Below, piece by piece: positions 25,801 to 35,094 of a stretch of DNA of 64,000 nt. The position numbers were made by a program, and so were the translations under genes. The stretch is from contig JAUIRK010000461.1 of the NCBI GenBank assembly GCA_030549495.1, forward strand, positions 62,001 to 126,000, written 5' to 3'. The notes under the pieces are model-generated. The model made no database searches, was not told the DNA's origin, and worked only from the letters and a program-made list of their open reading frames with translations. Source of the stretch: Nectonema munidae (lineage: Eukaryota > Nematomorpha > Nectonematoida > Nectonematidae). Each line of letters opens with the position of its first letter. Positions within the stretch are counted from its first letter, which is position 1.

Positions 25801-28800
25801 CGATGTGTGTATATATATATCTTTATGAGTGCGCTATGCACACCAACCTCATGGATGGGAGTTGGTGCGCAAGGGGGGGGGGGAGTATTAATTTAATTTA
25901 TATTTCATGTCAGATTCTTTAGTCATGTCTAGAAAACGGGTTACAAAGAAGAATTTCTTAGCATTGGGTTTACGTGTCTGATAGATGATGGAACCGAAAA
26001 TCACAATGCGTTGAATGTTAGAAGGTGGTGGACCATGAGTCGCTTAGCGCCATCTCCTGGGAAAACACCCAACTCTGGCAGAGAAAGATCTTTAGTATTC
26101 TAAGGGGAAAAAGAAATGAAACGTTCAGCGGTTAGACAACTCTATGCAAAAGGGAGTGTATTCTGTTCAACAACCAACACTTGCATCCTATCTTGTTGCA
26201 AAAAAATGCTAAGTGGATGCAGCCACACACAATTGGAGAAAAGTTGGTAACGCCAGGAGCCCTTGTTATGGTTTGTACCATCCTTGGAGATGCTGCAGTT
26301 AAAAAATTGAAGCTATTCCGTTGTCAGAAACACGATCAAAAGAAGAATTCAAGAGATTTCGCAAGACATTAAGAACAGGTAGTGGCTATAATCAAGGAGA
26401 GCGAAAAATTCAGCTTGCAGTTGGCTGAGTCAACTGACGTCTGTGACGATGCTCAGGTCTTGGAATATGCGTGGTACCAAGGGAATAGTACATTGAAGAA
26501 AACTCTCTGTTCTGAAAATCACTAGAGACAACAAGTGAAGATCTTTTCAAGTTGGTTGATAGTTTCATCAAAGAAAAATGGGATCAGTGATTTTAGTGTG
26601 TGCTCGAATGGAGCACCCCAATATTAAGTGGAGGTCAGGGTTTCACTGCCAGAGTAAAACAAGTCAACCCCACACTGATAGCGAATCATTGCCTGCCTCA
26701 CCGAGAAAACCTTGCTTCTCAATAAATATCACTTGAGCTTAACACTGTTATAGATGTTATTTAAATAGTAAATTTAATTAAATCATCAGCATTGAATTCA
26801 AGGCTGTTTAGTCAAAAGTGTTCTGATATTGGATCCGAATATGAACTTCTGCTTTACTACTCTTATGTCAGGAGGCTATCACAAGGAAAAGTGCTTGAGA
26901 TGCTTTACATGCGTGCAGACTGCAGAGGTTGAAATCATCCTAAACGAGAAGAAACATGTGAGGAGTTTGACAGGTAAATTTCGGGTGGAGAGCTGCATGA
27001 AAATACAAATGTTTGCGAAGACCCTTCGATATCCAAGCCGAGGATCTTTCAGAAGAAGAGTCATCTATCCATAATCTTGTAGAGGAGTTTATAAAGATCC
27101 AGCATGAGCAAACTCGTTGTTTTAACTTTCAGTGACAAACTCTATGTGTGTTCTGGACTGCTGTGACAAAAAGAAACCAGTCCTTGGATTCGAGGCTGTG
27201 TTAGCCCTTCGCTACAACCTATTTGTTTGAATCACGATTTGCACCTCTGACTTCCACCAAAACTAAAAGCTAAGGTTGAAGCTTTGGCTGGAACCGAAAA
27301 ATGATTTGAGGGTAGCACTTTTCAAGACTGAACCACAAATAGAAAAACTTAGCAACATGATTAAAGCTGAAGTCTCCCATTAAAATTAATTTACCATTTC
27401 ACACATTAAGCTTGTTTTTAAAGAATGTGACGAAATATTATTCCAGAAGTGCTTGTTTTAATTAATATGAAGTTTTAAATTCATCATGCTATGAATATAA
27501 TAAAATTTAATGATGTTTATTTTGTCTTTCAAAACCTTAAAGTACCTCTCTTCCAGATACATTCATTACAACTGTCGTCCCTTATTTTTACAGCCTGCTA
27601 ATCATATTTAGTTTTAATAAAGTATATGCAACTAAATTAGTAGGGTCGCGTCATATTTTGAGAAATATAATTAGGGTCGCCTAAAAAAAGGTTGGGAACA
27701 ACTGGCTCTATGGTGACTTCAACATTAATTTGATGTATATCGCCTTTGACAATATAGCCTTCGCCTTCTTTGAAATCTTACTTTCCTCTCATTTCTACCC
27801 ATCTATTACCAAACCATCTCGTTCTTCTTAATCAAATTTTCCAACTCTATTAGATAATAGAATATAAATTGCGATGTTTTTGATCACCTTGCCATTCTAT
27901 GATGATAATTTTTTTCTACTTCCACTAAACATTACAATTTTTCTAAGAAGCTAATTTTTGACAAATAGTACTATTTTTCTTTCTTTTATAATATTGTTAT
28001 CTAAAGGTAAAGCACATTTTATCTATAAAGGGTATCAATGTAGCTTTTGCTGAATTTTTGAAGCTTTACAAATCCGCTATTACTCTTCTTTCCCCTCCAA
28101 AAATTTCAAAATGAAAAAAATAGTCAACCATGATTTACATCTGATCTTCCTAAAAAAAGAAAACCTTTACAAAAAGTATACATTTTTTCCTCCTAAATAA
28201 AATTTAATAGCCTAGAAAAATTATATCAACTTTGTCAAGTCTAAAATCAAACAGGTAAATTGAAACATTTTTCTTTCTAAGGATTATAATCCAACTTTTC
28301 AAGTGCTTTCTCCGCCCAAGACTTTTTCAAATCCAACAAATCCCCTCAATCGTTGTGTAGTCTTGGACATATCTCGATCCTTTCAACTTTAGTAAAAAAT
28401 TTGAAAAAAATTATGTTGAATATATTTCTTTCTTATTCATCATAAACTCTATTATTGATAACCATCAGTTCGCTTTTTACCAAATCGAAGCACTGAGTTA
28501 GCTCTTCTGAACTTGGATCATTCTCTTTTCATCTTCTTTTTCTATTTCCACTTTCTTCGACTTATCAATCAATCATGAACTTCAAACAACTTTTCTGTCT
28601 TAGTTGTAATCAAATATATTAGCCTGGCTCGAAAGCTTTCTCATTAATAGACCCCAGTTTGTGTTCTTCAATGATCCTTCATCCCGATTTTGGCAGTCCC
28701 TCAAGGATCTATTCTTTGGGCCTATCCTCTTCATCATATATATTAATGATTTATTCTTTCTTAAAAGTAAACGTGAATGTTCATTTATGCCAAGGTTTCT

Positions 28801-31800
28801 TAACCAGGGGCCACATGAACCCTAGGGGTCCATGTAATAATTCAAGGGGTCCATAGGCTAAATATTAAAATTGGGGGCCCACAATGATAATTTCGTGGTC
28901 CATGAAGAAAACCAACTCATAACAATTTTTATTATAAAAAGTTCGCAATAGACTTGACATCGTAAAAAGAGGTGATTTATGACTAGCATTATTTTCAATG
29001 CAACAAGATATAAAGAAACTCGTTGAGCTGTATCAATCACAGGGATTTCATTAAATGTATAAATAAATTTAATATAAAATTGTATTATAATTGATTTTCA
29101 TTAGATTTGCTTTCATTTCAATATGAATTCAAAATATATACTATTTTCTTTATCATGACCTCAAAAATTTTATTAGTGAAAAATATTAAAATAAAATATT
29201 TTTATGTCCCATTTTTATGAAGGGGTCCACGAAGAAGAAAAAGAGAAAATGGCTCCATGGGTTAAAAAAATTGAGAACCACTGATTTATGCGGACGATAC
29301 AGGACTAATTTTTAAACATAATACCTTATATATAAATCCACTGCTTCGATTGGTGTCTTATAAACTGTCTTCACAACAATATTGATAAATGAAAATACAT
29401 ACACTTCTCAAAATCTGATAATTATAGACACTATATTTCTATTAACGACTCTGTCTCGAGAACTAATAAATTTTGGTTGCTAGGTGTTTGACTTTCTCAA
29501 AATTATTCTTGATCTATGTACAGGTAGTCGTCGACATAGGACAGATCGACTTTACGACGCCAACAAAACTAAAATATTTCTCAAAAATAAATTTTAATAA
29601 TGGCAGTTTTTTTCTTTTTTGCATAACTTCTCTTTTTTTTATATTTGATTTTCGATTTTTACATTGCTGTAAGTGAAATTTTGATTCTTTTATTTTTTTA
29701 TATACATGTTTTGTTATGGTACTAATTTTAAAATTATTTTATTTTTGATTTTTTAAACAAACTGCTAAGAAAACTATTTATTTAATATTAATTAATTACT
29801 GCGTCACTTTAAAAATTTTAAGTGTTTGACTGATTATTACTAAAAATGTTTTTTGTACAATAAGTCTCTTTTTCTTTAAATATTTTTGATTTAGTTTTTA
29901 AAATAAAAAAAAATATTTATTCATTTTAGTTTGACTATATTTTTATGAAATTTTTAAATTAGGATTGTTAGTAACTAAAAGCTTCATATGTCTTCAAAAA
30001 AACCCATTCCCTACTAATGAACAACGTGTTAAAAAAGCAAGAAAGGCAATTGATATTGATATGAAAGTGATCAATCAATATGAAAATGGCAAGAAAGTTG
30101 GAGAACTTGCACGAGAACTTTTGTTATCACATTCTACTGTGTCGACTATTTTAAAAAACAAAAAGAATTCGTTAAGCTGTTAAGGGTTCAGCACCCATGA
30201 GATCGACGGTAATAAGAAAACAACGAACTGGGCCTATTCACGAAATGGAAAAGCTACCTAATGTTTGGATTGAACGCCAAATACAAAAAAGAATTGCATT
30301 GAGCCTGCATACTTTGCAGTCAAAGGCGTTGCGTATTTTTGCAACCTTAAAAAAACGAGCTGGAAAAGATTGCAGTCAAGAATTTTCTGCAAGCACTGGC
30401 TGGTTTAAAAGATTTAAAATAGATTTCAGCTACGTAATGTTAGAATCACGGGGGAAGCTGCTAGTTCTGATGAAGAAGGAGCAAAAAAGTTTATTGAAAG
30501 TTTAGATTCAATCATTTCAGAAGAAGGCTACATACCAGAACAAATTTTTAACGTCGATGAGACTGCTTTGATTTGGGAACGTATGCCAGAACGTTCTTAT
30601 ATTCACCAAGAAGCGAAAAGTATGCCTGGATTTAAAGCCTTTAAAGATAGGCTGACATTGTTGCTCGGTGGAAATATTGCTGGTTTCAAGTTGACGCCGT
30701 TTCTAATTTACCATTCTGAAAATCCAAGATGTTTTAAAAATGTGAATAAACACACGTTGCCAGTTTATTACCGATCAAATAGAAAAGCTTGGATGACGCA
30801 ACAACTTTTCGAAGATTGGTTTATCAATTGTTTTATTCCTAAAGTTCGTGAATACTGTTTTAAAAATAATCATCCTTTCAAAATTTTATTGGTATTAGAT
30901 AACGCACCCGGACACTCATCTTATTTAGCTGATCTGAATCCTAACGTGAAAATTGTATTTTTACCGCCTAACACAACGGCTCTCATTCAGTCTATGGACC
31001 AAGGTACCATTTTTGTTTTTAAAGCTAACTATCTCAAAACGACTTTTGCCCAAGCTATAGTTGCCACAGATATGGATGAAGAGCTATCGTTGAAAGATTT
31101 TTGGAAAAACTATAATCTTCTTCAATGCATAAAAAACATCGCTACAGCATGGGAAGCGTTAACTACAAAATGCATGAATGGCATTTGGAAAAAATGCGTT
31201 AAACGATTTGTTAATGCTGGCCACGACAGTGAAAGTAATTTAGAAATATTCAAAGAAAAAATAGTCTCACTGGCAAAAGAACTTTCTTTGGAATGTGAAA
31301 TTGAAGAAGTCAAAGAAATAATTGAAAAAGAAAATGAGGAACTGACAAATGAAGAATTGATTGTTCTTGAAGAAGAAAAAGTAAGAAGACTTATTGCAAG
31401 TCAAAAAAGTTCTTGCACATTTTGAAAAAATGGATTCTAATGTTGAACGTTTTGCAAAAATTGAAAGATTGGTTTTAGATGCTTTTCGTCCATATAAGGA
31501 AATTTATGAGGAGAGACGCAAAAATACCGTTCAAACAAAAATGACTACGTTTTTGAAAAAAGAATCTCCTTCATTTAGCTCTGCGCTCAGTGAAGATCTT
31601 GAAGGTTCGCATCTATTCACAAGCGAAAAATAATTTTTATTTGTGATGTGTCCAAATAAAACTGTTTTTAAATTTTTGACTTATATTTTTTACATTTTTT
31701 GTAAACATAAACAGCATATATATATACATATATAAAGGTAACACATAATACCTTCATGTACTATAGTGAGTGTAAATATCAAGAATTAAAAGAATTTCGA

Positions 31801-34059
31801 GGCATAAATATTAAATATAACTACAAAATGTAACTTTAACTCTGACATGTACCTACTCGACTTACGTCCAGTTCGCTTTACGACAGGTTATTCAGAACGG
31901 AACCCCGTCGTAAGTCGACGATTACCTGTATATTAAAAGTCTAATTAATAAATGCTAGTGCCTATATGGTCTATTCTCGAGAATGAAACATCATTCTACT
32001 TTAAAAATCAGAAAAATGTTTGACTTTGCTTTTATATACCCTAATTTAAGGTACTGTCCCAACCGTGGGGCTCTTCTTGTTTCACCCTATTGAATAAGCT
32101 TAATAAAATACAAAGTAAGTTCTACACCTTTATCAATTCTTTACAACAGTGCCTTTTCTAGTCTTGACGTTTTTGAAATTAGTCTTCTTTCTCAGTGCAT
32201 TTTTTTCAATAAGTCTTACATACTTCGTCTTTATTTTTCTAGTTACTGAATAGCTCAATTCATGTCCATTCTGTTAGGCACCGCTCGAAAATCCTTTTTT
32301 TTTTTAATTAATCCTAGATCCTATTTCCGTCAAGTTGTATCCAGCACATATAATAAAGTAATAAATGGCCTTTTCTGGATTTTTCGAATCTATCTAAATA
32401 CAAAAAATCTAACATTTATAGCATTTCTCAGTCTTTTCCATCCACTATCCATTTAAGCGTTTGATGTTCAATTTTTGTGCGTTATACTTCTTTACTTCAT
32501 GATTTCCTTGTTTTTTTCTTATCTTTCTCCTTTTGTCTTTCCCAATTTTTTCCTATACTCTTCTTTCTCTCTTATTTCTTTCAATTGTTACTTTGATCAA
32601 TACTTTCGTCTTCTTCGTATACGTTCCTCATTCTTATCCCTTTGACTGCACTTATTCATTTTTAACGATTAATTTGTCTTCTTGCGTTATGCTAAGTAGT
32701 CTTGTCTTGTTCATTCCTTTTCACCTTATACTGGTGCTAACATCGCAATGAAGCTCAACTTCCTTTGCTTTCTCCAATTGCGGAATCTACACATGAGAAA
32801 GTTATTGCAAATACTTTGTTACTTTCCTTTTTACCAATGTATTTCATTTTATATTATATTATTTAAAAACGAAATGAGAGAAAAAATTAAATTACATACT
32901 AAATTAGTTATACTTAGAAAGGTCAAGGAATTAAAATAACGAAGGACATAAAGTGAGAGAGATTTAAATGACCACAACAAAAGATGCACCAGGAATAAAA
33001 AAAGTCAATTTAAAATTTTGAGTAAAACTAAACATTTATATATAAATTCATATAAAAAATAGATTTCCTAAAATGATAAAAGCAAACAAGATCAAAGATA
33101 TGCTAATTTTATGCATTACACGTGTAATTAAAGATATGGCTTATCTGACAAGGTCTGTTAATATTTTTTTGAAGCAAAGTTAAAAAAACTCTCAGCCACA
33201 AGCACGAGCCAAACGCATTGTGCATAGAGCAGAGCTTAAGGCCACGCCAGATCCTTTGGGCATTTTACTCCAGACTTTTTCGGAAAATTTATCCATAAAC
33301 TTTTAATAAATTATTGACAGTATAATAAATATTTGATATTTCTATATTAAATAAATATATATAATATAGTTATGTAAAATAATACTAAAATGAAAAGAGA
33401 ATTATAACTAGATATAGTTATAGATACCTTCCTGTAGATGTTGAAATTGTTTCCTTCAACAATGTTGATTTTCCCTTTTTTTTAATAACAAAACGTGCTA
33501 TTAATCATGCGTGTACTTCTCCTATATATGCACTGACGTTTTATACAATTGCTCTATAGTCTATATGCTTGTACTGTTAAATATAGAGATATCTTTGATA
33601 AAACAAGACAGATATTGAGCATATTATTCCTGATTGAGAGACTACAACGCAAAGTGGTAACTTTTTTTTATTATATTAGGTTTCTTTCTAGAACTGAAAT
33701 TGCTATTGTTTTACATTTTGTAAAGTTGAGCTCTTGTAAAAAGGAATAGATAACCGCCAACTTGAGTATTCTCTTATCTTAAAAGCCAATATTTTGACAA
33801 GATATGGGCGTGGAATTGTAATTAAGCATTGGAAAAACAAAATAAATATATACATAACGAAGGCATAAAAAAGGGAAAATAAAGTGCACATCTTTACTTC
33901 GAAATCTGTAATGCTTCCTTGGAAAAAGAGAGATGAAGATGGATACGGAGAAGAAACCTTGTCAAAGTTAACAACCGCAAAGCTGCCATCAAGTAGTAAT
34001 GCATCGACTAAATGAGATCCGACAAAACCGGAACCTCCAATTACAACAGCTTTACGCAT
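12581..34059 (-). CDS. NSDHL: NSDHL-type 3-beta-hydroxysteroid dehydrogenase/decarboxylase, six exons
   Basis: Extended short-chain dehydrogenase of sterol C4 demethylation, NAD(P)-dependent and ER or lipid-droplet bound in known family members. Exons on the minus strand: 34059-33898, 16147-16001, 13856-13728, 13672-13536, 13483-13381 and 12916-12581. All junctions are GT-AG and in phase, giving 337 residues (human NSDHL has 373). Residues 8-14 give the Rossmann GGSGFVG; catalytic Ser lies in STASVVYSG and Tyr/Lys in YTQSK. RPHQITGPRD and GNGDNVVSFTDVGNLVHA follow the family. A hydrophobic segment near the C-terminus (VFFMWIVCYILLFFTILFSW) is the expected membrane anchor. Intron 1 is 17.75 kb and full of transposons; introns 3 and 4 are 55 and 52 nt. 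If the host is an arthropod, a group generally unable to make sterols, the substrate may differ. Confidence 0.9.
13857..16000. other. NSDHL intron 2
   Basis: 2144 nt without coding signal. It contains a small inverted-repeat element at about 14811-14908 (GAGCAGGAGT at the left, GAGTAGGAGTTGGAGTT read inward from the right). A short G/C-rich hairpin (GAGGGGCAC...GGGGCCCCTC) lies near 14418-14444. Both look like MITE remnants. Confidence 0.5.
16001..16147 (-). CDS. NSDHL: NSDHL exon 2
   Basis: 49 codons, from DLKKAFKGSDVVFHTASPP to NACLECGVK, between acceptor aaacag and donor AAG|gtgcga, phase 0 at both sides. VVFHTASPP is the family's conserved fourth strand of the cofactor domain. Confidence 0.9.
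17622..19788 (+). mobile_element. unclassified DNA transposon inserted in the pogo transposase
   Basis: Inverted ends CAGGTCTGCG (17622) and CGCAGACCTG (19788), with a looser match continuing inward (GGTCA near both ends). It interrupts the pogo transposase between NNVNS and NRKRTYPRPF. No clean target duplication could be read: the flanks TGTTAATTCA and TGTTATAATC agree only partly. It encodes one transposase-like protein in three or four frame pieces (17807-19518). I could not place it in a named superfamily. Confidence 0.75.
17807..19518 (+). pseudogene. transposase-like protein of the unclassified element
   Basis: Order of parts. A zinc-binding region: CYICGQV, then GDQDKSFAPHYCCKSC. A second Cys pair: DHTSDCYFCLTN followed by an H/C. 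PYPDLPSA-type VYPDLPSARRPIPHGADLPV. An acidic Ser-rich linker. A putative RNase-H-like core with WRLFIDASTKSLKAVLLY, then WKICGDLKVLSIILG and YPCFLCLWDSRA. A C-terminal SHLDYFPDNCGDYSEEQGER, FHQDLKCMEERYQGRW and LADYCWCLKRD. Asp in FIDAS, Asp in CGDLK and a Glu in the SEEQGER block are candidate catalytic acids; this is inference. Three frame changes (near 18.3, 19.05 and 19.15 kb) break it. From memory, similar unnamed proteins are common in arthropod genomes. Confidence 0.7.
22130..23125 (+). pseudogene. piggyBac transposase C-terminal fragment
   Basis: Pieces in order: an early ITLDRFYTSLKLMNGCLRKK, then LPKDEVKKPALYKLYDYTKG, GGVDIFDQRISYVTCNRKTK and KWTIKTWSCILDTARVNAGT (22445-22864). A cysteine-rich tail follows: VRCDKCLKSISENNYKR, QCEKCKACC and CTCIDC. 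This is the end of the piggyBac catalytic domain plus the C-terminal zinc finger. The N-terminal half is missing, and at least two frame breaks are present. It begins right after the pogo right end; no inverted ends or TTAA target were identified. Confidence 0.8.
23300..23490 (+). repeat. tRNA-derived SINE, family A, diverged
   Basis: Contains CTCGGGTTCGATTCCCAAATC, then TACATGCGGCGCAATAG and TTGATGAAAATACC. It matches the family A body seen at 5222 and 8895, with a decayed 5' part. Confidence 0.6.
23790..24715 (+). mobile_element. RTE-like LINE fragment, preceded by a tRNA-like stub
   Basis: A tRNA-like piece (TGTGGATTCGAATCCCGCC near 23838) leads directly into LINE sequence. Pieces in order: TRIAIAKNQGTKKLYDDLNT, ENQKYRIAKARQKEVEE, MKNYKAPGL, FGFMPGKSTIDAI, FFADLEKAYDTIPRKVV, VKIGLHQGSALSPLLFALV, LFADDLTILADNEEEL and NLEKYGLKISAKTETMV. 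These are RT blocks of the RTE/BovB-like type, including the FADD catalytic box. It is internally deleted and frameshifted. Lies in NSDHL intron 1. Confidence 0.8.
25441..27704 (+). mobile_element. hAT transposon (ZBED5/FAM200-like), decayed
   Basis: Left end CAGGGGTTCACAAAC; right end read inward CAGTTGTTCCCAACC. Flanks GCTCTAGA(G) and GCTCTATG are a degenerate 8-bp duplication. Transposase remnants on the plus strand: LQLAESTDVCDDAQVLEYAW near 26415, an HCLTE-type NHCLPHRENLAS near 26690 and YSYVRRLSQGKVLEMLYM near 26860. The order follows hAT proteins of the ZBED5/FAM200 kind. Many stops. It sits between the LINE codons for ...SSSDAL and LYGDFN. Confidence 0.78.
28791..29283. mobile_element. 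hAT MITE inserted in the LINE RT active-site codons
   Basis: 493 bp, flanked by a perfect 8-bp duplication ATTTATGC (28783-28790 and 29284-29291). Ends are CAAGGTTTCTTAACC and, read inward from the right, CAGTGGTTCTCAATT. Internal GGGGTCCATG-type motifs recur near both ends. No coding capacity. The duplicated target is part of the LINE's IYADD codons. Confidence 0.9.
29521..31928 (+). mobile_element. near full-length Tigger transposon
   Basis: 2408 bp, inserted at TA (29519-29520 and 31929-31930). Inverted ends are CAGGTAGTCGTCGAC and, read inward from the right, CAGGTAATCGTCGAC. The match continues as TAGGAC/TACGAC. Length is close to that of mammalian Tigger1, about 2.4 kb. Encodes a transposase on the plus strand (30000-31633), then a short 3' tail. 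Confidence 0.93.
29995..31633 (+). pseudogene. Tigger transposase, frameshifted
   Basis: The N-terminal helix-turn-helix spans about 30050-30180 (MKVINQYENGKKVGELAREL, then SHSTVSTILKNKK). The second DNA-binding (CENPB-type) region lies at 30197-30505, with WIERQ, LRIFATLKKRAG and SASTGWFKRFK. The catalytic domain is one open frame to 31425: QIFNVDETALIWERMP (first D), PGFKAFKDRLTLLLGGN, ENPRCFKNVNKHTLPV, FKILLVLDNAPGHSS (second D) and PNTTALIQSMDQGTIFVFKA (third D). A C-terminal piece sits at 31394-31633. Three frame changes separate the blocks (near 30.18, 30.45 and 31.4 kb). All three catalytic Asp are kept, so decay is modest. Confidence 0.9.
32761..33897. other. 5' part of NSDHL intron 1, no recognised element
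   Basis: AT-rich sequence between the LINE tail and NSDHL exon 1. A G/C-richer patch at about 33190-33270 (AGGCCACGCCAGATCC) may be the edge of a transposon, but no partner end was seen. Confidence 0.4.
33898..34059 (-). CDS. NSDHL: NSDHL exon 1 (start, dinucleotide-binding motif)
   Basis: 54 codons from ATG (MRKAVVIGGSGFVGSHLVDA) to ...ITDFE, followed by donor GAA|gtaaag in phase 0. It carries the first beta strand and the glycine-rich NAD(P) loop. Confidence 0.9.
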
Positions 34060-35094
34060 TCAATTACACAATTCTAGTAAAAATTAAAATTAGCATCAAG
34101 AAGGATAAAAGTTAAATGTTCATCCGCCAGCTAAATGGCAATGCCAGCTGAACCAGGGCTGCTACACATACTTTATGCGATGAAGGCGGAATGCGTGGTT
34201 TTTATCACGTCGATTTTTGAATGATAAAAGTTTGTGATGTGGCAAAATAATAGAAAGAAAAAAGAGATAAATACGAGATATCCTGTTGATTTAATGAAAA
34301 TATTATAAAAACTCTTAAAAAAATGGACACTTTAAAAAAGAACGTGGATAAATCTTTGATAGAGAGCTCAAATTTTATCTAACACATGTTTATGTAAGGG
34401 TGAAAGGAAAATAAATTTTTAAACATTTCACTAAACGTTGGGTGTTCATTTGCGGGCTTTCATATGAAATGTTATATTTAAAGCTTTGGTGACAAACATT
34501 CATTTTGATCCATGGAAAATTACGAATAACGCTTCTTACGTGCACTCATTAGTATATTTTGATATCACAAAAAAGCTCCAAACAAAGGGAGATTGTACAA
34601 TATTTAACATAAATGTAAAAGCAAAGGAAGCTTAAAAATAGTTACCTGAGGAAAATAGAAAAAGGGTTATGGTAATATTTTTCTATTTTTCATTTTTGGT
34701 ACTTTAATTTTCCATTTTCAGGACTTTAGTATGGAATGCTACTAAATTTAGGTTCATATATAAATTGCTCAATAATAAACAATGCTTCAATTTGAATTCA
34801 AATTTTATTAATTTATCATGCTAAAGGCATATTAAAAGAGTGACAGTATTTTATTCAGTACACAAATTTTGTTTATATGTACAAGTTTAATTTATAAAGA
34901 TGTACACGGAGACACATTAGAGAGGTGGTATCGTAGAAAAACATTAAAAATTTTAAATTTAACAACGTTAAAATATATTAACTTTGAAGGAAGATGAATC
35001 CCTTTCTTATAATTGTTGGCGGAGAAGAAAAATAAGAGATAATAATGTGAATTTGAGGAGAGAATTGAAGGCGAAGAAGGGGATTAGGACAAGT
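34060..35094. other. intergenic region between MFSD1 and NSDHL
   Basis: About 1.0 kb separating the 3' end of MFSD1 from the start codon of NSDHL, both on the minus strand. A minus-strand AATAAA lies at 34850-34855, about 240 nt past the MFSD1 stop, and is a plausible polyadenylation signal. The NSDHL promoter should lie in the half nearest 34060, but no TATA box or other element stands out. Confidence 0.4.

Larger units (their letters stand above)
24720..32760 (+). mobile_element. LINE (Jockey/CR1-type) split by three DNA transposons
   Basis: One decayed non-LTR element can be followed across three insertions. Endonuclease: GGSVAIYSKNV at about 25278, then LYGDFNINLM at 27706 and FYPSITKPSRS. 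RT: ISILSTLVK-like near 28370, RFLPNRSTELALLNLDHSL near 28470, VPQGSIL near 28696, IIYINDLF, IYADDTGLIFKHNT at about 29287, then IYPYLRYCPNRGALL near 32050 and an LINE-type C-terminal tail to about 32460. Inserted elements: hAT 25441-27704, hAT MITE 28791-29283 and Tigger 29521-31928. Without them the LINE would be about 2.9 kb. Stops are frequent. Confidence 0.7.

Noticed and set aside
32262-32939. Series of hydrophobic open frames
   Set aside because: T- and C-rich sequence gives Phe/Leu/Ser-rich peptides by composition. The first part is the LINE tail; the rest has no signature.
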